From positions 1-9,456 of the forward strand of contig JAIPAN010000025.1 in NCBI GenBank assembly GCA_021740025.1: DNA of 9,456 nt. Reading direction: 5' to 3'. Below are positions 1-6,799 of this stretch, in pieces. The notes under the pieces are model-generated. The model was given only the letters and a program-made list of their open reading frames with translations. It did not search any database and was not told where the DNA came from. Each line of letters begins with the position of its first letter. Within the stretch, counting starts at the first letter, position 1. A program made the translations under genes and the position numbers. This stretch comes from Sphingobacteriaceae bacterium (GTDB taxonomy: Bacteria; Bacteroidota; Bacteroidia; Sphingobacteriales; Sphingobacteriaceae).

Positions 1-474
1 AGAACGCTGGGCCCGGGTAATTATAACAGAGCAGATATTGATCCACAGATTCGGCAAAATTTACGTAATTTAGATCAGTTAGGTGAGATTAAATTTGAGG
101 GTAATCTAGAATATCGTTTTAAAATATTAAACAACCTGTTTGGCGCCAAAGTAAAAGGGGCTGCCTTTACCGATTTTGGAAATATATGGCGCATACGTGC
201 TGTGGCCGAAAATCCCGGAGGAGAATTCAATTCATCTAAATTCTTTAAGCAATTTGCCATCGGTGCTGGGGCAGGCTTACGATTCGATATGGATTATTTC
301 ATATTTCGTTTAGATGCCGCTGTTAAAATTCGGGATCCGCAGTTTACAGGCTCCGATCAATGGATTATAAAAAATATGTTTAATAAAGAGTTTAAACAAA
401 TCTATGCCACCACACACTATCCAGATGTGTACCGATTTGTGCAGTATAACTTTGGTATAGGTATGCCATTTTAA
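1..474 (+). CDS. BamA/TamA-family (Omp85) outer-membrane protein, C-terminal fragment
   Basis: The frame is open from the first base of the window to a TAA, giving 157 residues, so the start and most of the protein lie to the left. It reads as the end of an Omp85 beta-barrel. An RTLGPGNY segment is followed by a strand reading NLEYRF, then a GAAFTDFGNIW strand typical of the last quarter of BamA/TamA barrels, then a GAGAGLRFDMDYFIFRLD strand pair. The last strand is YNFGIGMPF, ending in Phe as expected of a beta-signal recognised by the BAM complex. Such proteins insert or assemble other outer-membrane proteins. In Bacteroidota this terminal pattern is common in the TamL-type (lipoprotein TamA) group, but the POTRA domains and any lipobox are outside the window, so BamA versus TamL cannot be settled. 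The gene converges on the patatin gene and their stop codons overlap by 4 nt. Confidence 0.85.
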   Translation, partial: RTLGPGNYNRADIDPQIRQNLRNLDQLGEIKFEGNLEYRFKILNNLFGAKVKGAAFTDFGNIWRIRAVAENPGGEFNSSKFFKQFAIGAGAGLRFDMDYFIFRLDAAVKIRDPQFTGSDQWIIKNMFNKEFKQIYATTHYPDVYRFVQYNFGIGMPF

Positions 475-2786
475 TCTAAACTGCGTTTGTTGTAAAGCAA
501 AAATCCTGCATGAAACATTAGTCCAATGGGTTTTTGTAGATCATCGTACCTATTAATACTTAAGCTAATAGGTCCAACCGGGCTCTGATACACCAAGCCT
601 GCAGTGGCTACATACCGGGCTTTAGATGCTTTTTTCCATGCAACATCTTGTAAACCAACAAGTTCGTATCCTTTAATTGATTTAAACAAGTAAGCTTCCA
701 ATCGTAATTCAATATTTTTTCGCAAGACAATACTATTTTTTATTCCCCCAGCTACATAAGAATTGGCTCTAAATCCTTCGAAAAATATCGATTTTGAATC
801 TTGCAAAGGATAAAATGTAGGGGCGCTTAATAAAGTAGACTTATAGGTGCTAAATAGTGGTTTATTGGTGAGTGCCGATTCTAATGCATACCCAAAAGTG
901 AGGTATTTACTGCTAATTGGGTATTGCTCTATACTTGCCTTTACGCGTAACCATGTTTGTGTTTTTTCAATGGGATGTAATTGTGCAAAAATAGGTTCGT
1001 TGCGTAATACATTACCGGGTACGTAGTTTTCTGTACCTCCAAAAAAAGCCGTTTGTAATTGAAAAAGTAGACCTTTGGTAGCATATTGTTTTTTGTTTAG
1101 ACTGTTTTTGCTTAACTCTATAACTGCCTTAAAGCCTGCAAAACTGCTTTCATCAAAAATATCCCCATATACATAATTGTTGTTTGGGCTAAAGCGATCG
1201 TTTAAATCAAAATAACCTGCTAAAAATTCGAGCTTACCACTTCGGCCAAAAGGGGTGCCTAACTTGGCTACCCATTGCCTGTCGGATTGATCAAGGTAGG
1301 TTGGTTTTACTTTATCTACAATAATCTGGCTGGTGCTGTAAAAATTCCAATGGTTGTATGTAAATTCAGTTTCTAAATAGAAAGGATGTGATTTGGGTAC
1401 ATCCATTCTAACTGTAGTTTGTACAGATTCATAAAATCTTCCAGAATAAAGGTTTGCTCCAAAAGTATAGGATTGTTTAGCTAATAAATTGTATTGCAGG
1501 CCTAAAAATACATTGCTTACAGGCCTTGTGGAAATACTCCCACCAAAATCTATTCGAAAGTTTTTTTGTGGTTTTACATGTAGCTCAAAAGTGGTGTAAA
1601 GGGCCAAAGAATCTTGATAAATACGTGGATAAATGGTTTCAAAATTCTCGTCGGCAGCCAATTTATAATAGGCATCTTTAATACCCAATAAGTCTAGTTC
1701 TTGATTTTTAGGCAAGAACACATGCTGCACGTATTCTTTTTGTTTAACATTAATACCTTTTATCAGTACTTCATCAAAAACTAAGTTTGCATTTTTATTT
1801 TTAAAGATCATACGTGCTTCTTTAAGTTTAAAAGGGTCGCTACGAAGTTTTGTGGCTTTTAAAATGTTTGGCATATCGGCCATCGCGGCTTCATAACCAC
1901 TTTTAATAATGGACGTAACATCGCTAAAATTAGTAGCAGAATATGCGTTAATATTTGGTTGAATGAGTGTTCCATTTTTACCCACACTTGCTGTATCTGA
2001 GTTGGCTAAAAACATATACATCAAAAACCGGTTTACCACTTTGTCGTCATTCTCTTTGGGGTACTCATTGTAGGTTTTTGAAGATACATTCACTCCAATT
2101 ATATAATCGGGTTTAAATTGGCTTTTCATTACATCAACTGGGAAGTTGTTGTATATACCACCATCAAAAACATACCTAGTACCCACCTTTACTGGCCGGT
2201 AAACTAGTGGAACAGCCATGGTCCCACGTACGGCTTCAACCAAACTTCCGCTACCAATTGGTACCATTTTCTTATCAAAAATATCTGCCACAATACACCT
2301 ATAGGGTACAAAAAGATTATCAAAATTGTTGTGTGCCGTAGCCGAGGCTTGTCCCAATAATTGCAACAAGGCAAAGTTTAAGGGAATATCGTTTACTAAA
2401 TTGGCTCTAAAACTGGCATTAAAACTGGTATCTATTTCTAGCTTGGCATTTAAAAATGAAGGGTTATCGGGTTTTTTCTTAAAGTAATATCTAAAATCAC
2501 TTTTAAAACGTCCGTTTACCCATTCTTGAAAATCATCGCTTTCTGCAATATATTCGATTTCGGACGGGGAATAACCAGCAGCGTATAAGGCACCCACAAT
2601 GCCGCCCATAGAGGTTCCAGTAATATAATCAATAGGAATATGATTTTCTTCTAAGGCCTTTAAAACGCCAATGTGCGCCAAGCCCTTGGCACCACCACCG
2701 CTAAGTACCAAACCTACTTTTTGGCCTTTTACTTGGGCAAATACTAATAATAGGAGAGAGCATAGAACAAATTTTTTCATAGGCAT
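471..2786 (-). CDS. Patatin-like phospholipase fused to POTRA and Omp85-type beta-barrel (PlpD-like)
   Basis: This 771-residue protein starts with a signal peptide (Lys4-Lys5, hydrophobic stretch 6-17, likely cleavage after VKG so that the mature end is Gln22). A patatin domain follows directly at about 23-310. It has the oxyanion loop GGGAKG (30-35), the nucleophile elbow GTSMG with Ser59, and the dyad Asp208 in FDGG. The catalytic set is therefore complete and predicts lipid acyl hydrolase activity. Residues about 335-405 look like one POTRA domain, and 408-771 is rich in alternating beta strands like an Omp85/D15 barrel. The order matches Pseudomonas PlpD (type Vd) and many Bacteroidota homologues, so the enzyme is probably tethered to the outer membrane; surface or periplasmic exposure is not visible. 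Met1 and Met3 are both possible starts. It is last in a leftward run after the cysteine desulfurase, 55 bp downstream of it. Confidence 0.9.
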   Translation of the reverse strand: MPMKKFVLCSLLLLVFAQVKGQKVGLVLSGGGAKGLAHIGVLKALEENHIPIDYITGTSMGGIVGALYAAGYSPSEIEYIAESDDFQEWVNGRFKSDFRYYFKKKPDNPSFLNAKLEIDTSFNASFRANLVNDIPLNFALLQLLGQASATAHNNFDNLFVPYRCIVADIFDKKMVPIGSGSLVEAVRGTMAVPLVYRPVKVGTRYVFDGGIYNNFPVDVMKSQFKPDYIIGVNVSSKTYNEYPKENDDKVVNRFLMYMFLANSDTASVGKNGTLIQPNINAYSATNFSDVTSIIKSGYEAAMADMPNILKATKLRSDPFKLKEARMIFKNKNANLVFDEVLIKGINVKQKEYVQHVFLPKNQELDLLGIKDAYYKLAADENFETIYPRIYQDSLALYTTFELHVKPQKNFRIDFGGSISTRPVSNVFLGLQYNLLAKQSYTFGANLYSGRFYESVQTTVRMDVPKSHPFYLETEFTYNHWNFYSTSQIIVDKVKPTYLDQSDRQWVAKLGTPFGRSGKLEFLAGYFDLNDRFSPNNNYVYGDIFDESSFAGFKAVIELSKNSLNKKQYATKGLLFQLQTAFFGGTENYVPGNVLRNEPIFAQLHPIEKTQTWLRVKASIEQYPISSKYLTFGYALESALTNKPLFSTYKSTLLSAPTFYPLQDSKSIFFEGFRANSYVAGGIKNSIVLRKNIELRLEAYLFKSIKGYELVGLQDVAWKKASKARYVATAGLVYQSPVGPISLSINRYDDLQKPIGLMFHAGFLLYNKRSLD

Positions 2787-2841
2787 TGTTCTCTTTTTAG
2801 GTGTATTGGCCTCTTATTCGGCTATTGCCAAAAAAATAGGT

Positions 2842-3972
2842 CTAAAATAAATTCAATTCTTTGATTTTGTTAATCACAAAATCAATCTCCTCTTTGGTAG
2901 TAAATTTACTAAAAGAGAAACGAACTGCAGGTCGCGAACTATCCACTCCAATGCCGTTTAATACATGAGAGCCTATGTTGCTGCCCGAGCTGCATGCACT
3001 GCCTCCCGAGGCAGAAATGCCGGCAATATCTAAATTAAACAGCAACATATCGGCCATATCCATTTTTGGGAAAGCAACATTAAGCACCGTATATAGGCTA
3101 TTTTCTGCTGCTGTTTCTCCATTAAAATCAACTCCAGGAACAGATTTTTTCAACTCTTCCATCATATATACTTTTAGTTCTTGAATATGAGCCCGATGTT
3201 TATCCATATTTGTATAAGCCAATTCCAATGCTTTGGCTAGGCCTACAATACCATATACATTTTCTGTGCCACCCCGCATGTTGCGCTCTTGTGCGCCACC
3301 ATATATAAACGGTTTAATTTTTATTTTATGGTTGATATATAAAAAACCAACGCCTTTTGGGCCGTGTATTTTATGTGCTGCACACACTAAAAAATGCGCT
3401 TTTAGTTTGCTTAAATCGTGGCGATAATGCCCCATAGTTTGCACCGTATCGCTATGGAAAAGTGCATCGTATTGTTCACAAAGTTCGCCAACGTACTCAA
3501 TATTGGTAAGGGTACCAATTTCGTTATTGGCATGCATGAGCGATACAAACGTTTTGGGATGAGTTTTAAGTAATTCCTCTAAATGCACTAAATCAATTCT
3601 TCCTTTTTCGTTTATGTTTACGAAGCTGAGTTTTATAATGCCTTCTTGTGCCAAAGCCTCTAAGGTGTGTAAAACGGCATGGTGCTCAATTTTAGATGTA
3701 ATGGCATGCGTAATTCCATGATCTAGAATGCCACAGCGAATGGCTGTATTATCTGCCTCGGTGCCCCCTGAGGTAAAAAATATCTCGGCTGGGGAAGTGT
3801 TTAATAAACTTGCAATTGTTTTTCGGGCTTTTTCCACCACCGAACGTACTTCACGGCCGTGTGCATGTATAGATGAAGGATTTCCAAATTGGTTTTCCAT
3901 TACCTTGCACATTTCTTTTATTACCTCTTTATCGAGAGGGGTAGTGGCGGCATTATCTAAATAAACTCTCAT
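2842..3972 (-). CDS. Cysteine desulfurase, class I NifS/IscS type
   Basis: This PLP enzyme of 376 residues takes sulfur from L-cysteine as a protein persulfide, releasing alanine, for Fe-S clusters or tRNA thiolation. The N-terminus YLDNAATTPL and the loop GNPSSIHAHGR are family hallmarks. PLP contacts are visible: His97 in IEHHAV (stacks on the ring), Asn150 in HANNEIG, Asp175 and Gln178 in HSDTVQ, and the Schiff-base Lys201 in AAHKIHGPKG. The sulfur-accepting Cys327 sits in SGGSACSSGS, the class I motif, unlike the SufS-type RxGHHC. Length and start (MRVYLDNAAT) match the family. No scaffold (IscU, SufBCD) or thiolase (MnmA) lies nearby, so the sulfur acceptor is unknown and I withhold a symbol. 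Its start is 4 bp from the glmM stop, which implies co-transcription. Confidence 0.95.
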   Translation of the reverse strand: MRVYLDNAATTPLDKEVIKEMCKVMENQFGNPSSIHAHGREVRSVVEKARKTIASLLNTSPAEIFFTSGGTEADNTAIRCGILDHGITHAITSKIEHHAVLHTLEALAQEGIIKLSFVNINEKGRIDLVHLEELLKTHPKTFVSLMHANNEIGTLTNIEYVGELCEQYDALFHSDTVQTMGHYRHDLSKLKAHFLVCAAHKIHGPKGVGFLYINHKIKIKPFIYGGAQERNMRGGTENVYGIVGLAKALELAYTNMDKHRAHIQELKVYMMEELKKSVPGVDFNGETAAENSLYTVLNVAFPKMDMADMLLFNLDIAGISASGGSACSSGSNIGSHVLNGIGVDSSRPAVRFSFSKFTTKEEIDFVINKIKELNLF

Positions 3973-3976
3973 GGTA

Positions 3977-5365
3977 TTAGTGGAGGTTCGCTATTGTTTC
4001 AATATCCGAAATAATACGATGAGCCAATTCATCGGCCTGGGCAGCTGTACTGCTTTCAGAATAAATACGAATAATGGGTTCGGTATTTGATTTACGTAAA
4101 TGCACCCATTGCTTATCAAACTCAATTTTTACACCATCTATGGTACTTATAGGCTGATTTTTATATTTTTCAGCTACTTGTTTCAGTAAATTATCAATGT
4201 TTAAATCGGGTGTTAAATCGATTTTGTTTTTGGAGATAAAATAGCTCGGATAGCTTTTTCTTAGGCTTAAAATATCTTTTCCGCTTTTGGCTAAATGAGT
4301 TAAAAATAAAGCAATGCCTACTAAAGCATCACGCCCATAATGCGAAGCTGGATAAATTACTCCACCGTTGCCTTCGCCGCCAATTACGGCTTTACTGGCT
4401 TTCATTAGGGTAACTACATTTACTTCGCCAACAGCTGCAGCATGGTACTTTTGACCTTTTTGTTCGGTTACATCTCGTAGCGCTCGGGTAGATGAGAGGT
4501 TAGAAACGGTATTTCCTGGAGTATGACTAAGTACATAATCGGCTACCGCTACCAGAGTGTATTCTTCGCCAAACATGGATCCATCTTGGCAAACAAAGCA
4601 TAAGCGATCAACATCCGGGTCTACAGCAATACCTAAATCGGCATGTTGTTTTACTACTTCGTTTGATAAATCTTTTAAATTTTCGGGCAATGGTTCCGGA
4701 TTATGCGGAAATTGACCATTTGGGGTATCGTGTATAGAATAAATAGTTTCTACACCCAAGGCCTGCAGCAGGGCTGGCACAAAAATACCACCGCTCGAAT
4801 TTACACTGTCTACAGCCACTTTAAACTTAGCGGATTTAATGGCTGCCACATCTACCAACTCAAGCGCTAGTATGTGGTCTATGTGTTTTTGTAAATAGCT
4901 GTCGTTGGGAATTACTTTCCCCAAATCATCTACTTCGCAAAAGGTTAATTCATTGCTTTCGGCTAAACGTAAAACCTCTTTTCCATCTTCGTCGCTAATA
5001 AATTCGCCAGTGTAGTTGAGTAGTTTTAAGGCATTCCATTGTTTTGGGTTGTGGCTAGCTGTTAGAATAATACCACCGCCGGCTTGTTCCATGGGTACGG
5101 CTAATTCTACCGTTGGAGTGGTAGATAGCCCTAGGTCAATTACATCAATTCCTAAACCCTGTAGGGTACCAATTACTAAATTACGTACCATTTCGCCCGA
5201 AATTCGAGCATCTCTGCCTACCACAATTTTGCGCTTATTGGTGTGTTGTACTACCCATGTACCGTATGCTGCAGTAAATTTTACAATATCTAAAGGACTT
5301 AGGCCTTCGCCAACTTTGCCTCCAATGGTTCCTCGTATGCCCGAAATGGATTTTATTAAACTCAC
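3977..5365 (-). CDS. glmM: Phosphoglucosamine mutase (archaeal-type GlmM)
   Basis: GlmM converts glucosamine-6-phosphate to glucosamine-1-phosphate, feeding UDP-GlcNAc for peptidoglycan and LPS in the cytoplasm. The 462-residue protein has the four domains of the alpha-D-phosphohexomutase family. The phosphoserine loop is TASHNP with Ser104. The metal loop is DPDVDR (Asp249, Asp251, Asp253). The sugar-specificity loop is GGEGNGG (329-335), and the phosphate-binding loop is RKSNTEP (424-430). The GEGNGG loop differs from the GGEQSGH of classical bacterial GlmM and resembles archaeal and Bacteroidota enzymes annotated as phosphoglucosamine mutase; phosphomannomutase activity is the main alternative. 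The start is a GTG: the frame upstream meets a stop with no ATG between, and the next Met (59) would delete the N-terminal SGIRGTIGG motif. It is the first gene of the leftward operon. Confidence 0.9.
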   Translation of the reverse strand: MSLIKSISGIRGTIGGKVGEGLSPLDIVKFTAAYGTWVVQHTNKRKIVVGRDARISGEMVRNLVIGTLQGLGIDVIDLGLSTTPTVELAVPMEQAGGGIILTASHNPKQWNALKLLNYTGEFISDEDGKEVLRLAESNELTFCEVDDLGKVIPNDSYLQKHIDHILALELVDVAAIKSAKFKVAVDSVNSSGGIFVPALLQALGVETIYSIHDTPNGQFPHNPEPLPENLKDLSNEVVKQHADLGIAVDPDVDRLCFVCQDGSMFGEEYTLVAVADYVLSHTPGNTVSNLSSTRALRDVTEQKGQKYHAAAVGEVNVVTLMKASKAVIGGEGNGGVIYPASHYGRDALVGIALFLTHLAKSGKDILSLRKSYPSYFISKNKIDLTPDLNIDNLLKQVAEKYKNQPISTIDGVKIEFDKQWVHLRKSNTEPIIRIYSESSTAAQADELAHRIISDIETIANLH

Positions 5366-5436
5366 CTGATTATTTTTTACCTATCAAAAATACACTTTTT
5401 GGGCTAAAACCGTAGCAGTTAATCTGCCTTATCTCA

Positions 5437-5444
5437 CAAAATTA
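5437..5444 (-). promoter_or_regulatory. Predicted Bacteroidota -7 box for glmM operon
   Basis: Read on the minus strand this is TAATTTTG, a perfect match to the Bacteroidota -7 consensus TAnnTTTG. Transcription would begin around 5430, leaving a leader of roughly 65 nt before the GTG start of glmM. No clean -33 TTTG sits at the expected distance; only a TTTTC run (5465-5469) is close. It lies 6 bp from the opposing box that serves the methyltransferase gene. Confidence 0.45.
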
Positions 5445-5450
5445 ATTCAA

Positions 5451-5458
5451 TATATTTG
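5451..5458 (+). promoter_or_regulatory. Predicted Bacteroidota -7 box for methyltransferase-PAP2-ZIP operon
   Basis: TATATTTG matches the Bacteroidota -7 consensus TAnnTTTG exactly and is followed by the ATG at 5481. A transcription start near 5465 would give a short leader of about 16 nt. A convincing -33 TTG at 17-23 bp upstream is not present, so the assignment rests on the -7 box and position. Confidence 0.5.
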
Positions 5459-5480
5459 TAGCTTGAAAACGAGATAAGAG

Positions 5481-6215
5481 ATGACTAAGGAATGGTTTAA
5501 AAATTGGTTCGATTCGCCCTATTATCACATACTTTACCATCAGCGTAACGATGCTGAAGCAGAGTTATTTATAGATAATTTGTTAGCCTATTTACAACCT
5601 GAACCTGCAGCTAATTTTCTTGATCTTGCTTGTGGAAGAGGCCGTCATGCCATTTATTTAAATAAAAAAGGCTTTCCGGTTACAGGTATCGATTTGTCTG
5701 AGACTAATATATTGTACGCCCAAGAATTTCAACAGCACAACTTGCATTTTTTTGTGCACGATATGCGAAAGGCATTCACTGGTGAAACTTTTGATACTAT
5801 TTTTAATTTGTTTACTAGTTTTGGCTACTTCGATACGTTTGAAGATCATGTGCTAGCCCTGCAACAGTTTAATAGATCTGCAAAACCCAATGGTATATTG
5901 ATACTTGATTATTTCAATACCACCAAAATAATGAAGCATTTGGCTCCCACAGCACATAAATCTATCAAGGGAATCAATTTCAGCATTGATAAGGAGGTGA
6001 TTAATGATCGGATTGTAAAGAACATCGCGTTTAGTGATAATGGTATAGATTATTTCTATCAAGAGCGGGTACAAGCCTTTATAAAGGCCGATTTTGAGCA
6101 GTTATTTGCACAAAGTGGTTGGGTTATAGAAGATTGTTTTGGAGATTATGAGTTAAATCCTTTTGACCAAGTGCATTCCGATCGCTTGATATTTATTTGT
6201 AAGAAAGCTCTATGA
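5481..6215 (+). CDS. Class I SAM-dependent methyltransferase
   Basis: This cytoplasmic protein of 244 residues has a Rossmann-type methyltransferase fold. Motif I is LDLACGRGRH (47-56), which binds SAM. Asp71, at the end of the second strand (VTGIDLS), should hold the ribose hydroxyls. HDMR (93-96) fits motif II, contacting the adenine, and FDTIFNLFTSFGYF (104-117) fits the motif IV region. A later strand reads GILILDYFN (138-146). The C-terminal half has a beta-rich insert and ends in SDRLIFICKK, a pattern shared by many Bacteroidota methyltransferases of unassigned substrate. The substrate cannot be read from the sequence; a small molecule or quinone-like lipid is more likely than DNA because no target-recognition domain is present. 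It opens the rightward operon, and its stop overlaps the next start in ATGA, so translation is probably coupled. Confidence 0.85.
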   Translation: MTKEWFKNWFDSPYYHILYHQRNDAEAELFIDNLLAYLQPEPAANFLDLACGRGRHAIYLNKKGFPVTGIDLSETNILYAQEFQQHNLHFFVHDMRKAFTGETFDTIFNLFTSFGYFDTFEDHVLALQQFNRSAKPNGILILDYFNTTKIMKHLAPTAHKSIKGINFSIDKEVINDRIVKNIAFSDNGIDYFYQERVQAFIKADFEQLFAQSGWVIEDCFGDYELNPFDQVHSDRLIFICKKAL

Positions 6216-6799
6216 TAAATCAACTTATACAGCTAGATCAGCATTGGTTTTCCGCCATCAATCAAGGCTTAGCCAACCCGGTATTTGATGTGCTTATGCC
6301 CATTCTTCGGAACCGCTTAACTTGGGTTCCTCTCTATCTATTGGCTATTTATTTTGCTATCAAAAAATTTGGCAGAGTGGGTGGCTTTATGCTCTTGTTT
6401 GGTGTTTTATGTTTTGCATTAGCTGATTATACATCGGCTAGCATACTCAAACCTTGGGTAGCTCGGTTGAGGCCCTGCAATACACCCGGTTTGAGTGTGC
6501 GTACGCTTGTAGATTGCGGCACTGGTTTCAGTTTTCCTTCATCGCATGCATCTAACCACTTTGCATTGGCTGTTTTTTTTGTCGTGCTGTTTGGTAGGCA
6601 TTTTAAAGGAGCAATTGCAGGGCCTTTATTTTGGGCTTTTTCTATTGCCTTTGCCCAGGTATATGTAGGTGTACATTTCCCTATTGATGTTATCAGCGGA
6701 GCTGGTATAGGTACACTCATAGGTTTACTTATGGGGTATATTTTTAAACATTTTTTTCAACTGAATTATGGAAATCTGGAAGGTAATAGTACTATTTAG
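6212..6799 (+). CDS. PAP2-family membrane phosphatase
   Basis: This integral membrane protein of 195 residues belongs to the type 2 phosphatidic acid phosphatase family, which removes phosphate from lipid phosphates or pyrophosphates such as undecaprenyl-PP, phosphatidate or PGP. Motif 1 is Lys80 to Arg87-Pro88 (KPWVARLRP). Motif 2 is FPSSHA with His112. Motif 3 is VYVGVHFPID with the nucleophile His155 and Asp159. Hydrophobic segments lie near 38-50, 55-75, 115-127, 134-153 and 158-178. One point is odd: the Arg expected six residues before His155 (SR-x5-H) is Gln149, so one phosphate-binding residue is replaced. I recall similar AQVYVGVH sequences in Bacteroidota homologues, so this is probably lineage-specific rather than decay. 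The substrate is unknown. It starts inside the methyltransferase stop (ATGA) and its end overlaps the ZIP gene by 32 nt. Confidence 0.9.
   Translation: MINQLIQLDQHWFSAINQGLANPVFDVLMPILRNRLTWVPLYLLAIYFAIKKFGRVGGFMLLFGVLCFALADYTSASILKPWVARLRPCNTPGLSVRTLVDCGTGFSFPSSHASNHFALAVFFVVLFGRHFKGAIAGPLFWAFSIAFAQVYVGVHFPIDVISGAGIGTLIGLLMGYIFKHFFQLNYGNLEGNSTI

Larger units (their letters stand above)
5428..5478. repeat. 8-bp inverted repeat spanning the divergent promoters
   Basis: CTTATCTC (5428-5435) and its exact reverse complement GAGATAAG (5471-5478) are separated by 35 bp and enclose both predicted -7 boxes. The right arm is immediately upstream of the methyltransferase ATG. It could be a pair of half-sites for a regulator, or coincidence; an 8-bp match in a region this size is only mildly unlikely. 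Confidence 0.3.

Noticed and set aside
202..474. GTG-started 90-residue reading frame read as its own gene
   Set aside because: The same frame is open back to base 1 and the residues before the GTG are also Omp85-like, so it is an internal codon of a truncated gene.
2787..2841. Hairpin TTGGC-AATA-GCCGA as a terminator after the cysteine desulfurase
   Set aside because: On the minus strand its T-run precedes the stem instead of following it, and the stem is only 5 bp with a wobble pair.
5016..5369. 117-residue frame on the + strand opposite glmM
   Set aside because: It lies wholly antisense to the conserved N-terminal third of glmM and its translation resembles no protein family.
6427..6720. 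97-residue minus-strand frame opposite the PAP2 gene
   Set aside because: The opposite strand encodes all three PAP2 catalytic motifs; the antisense product shows no recognisable features.
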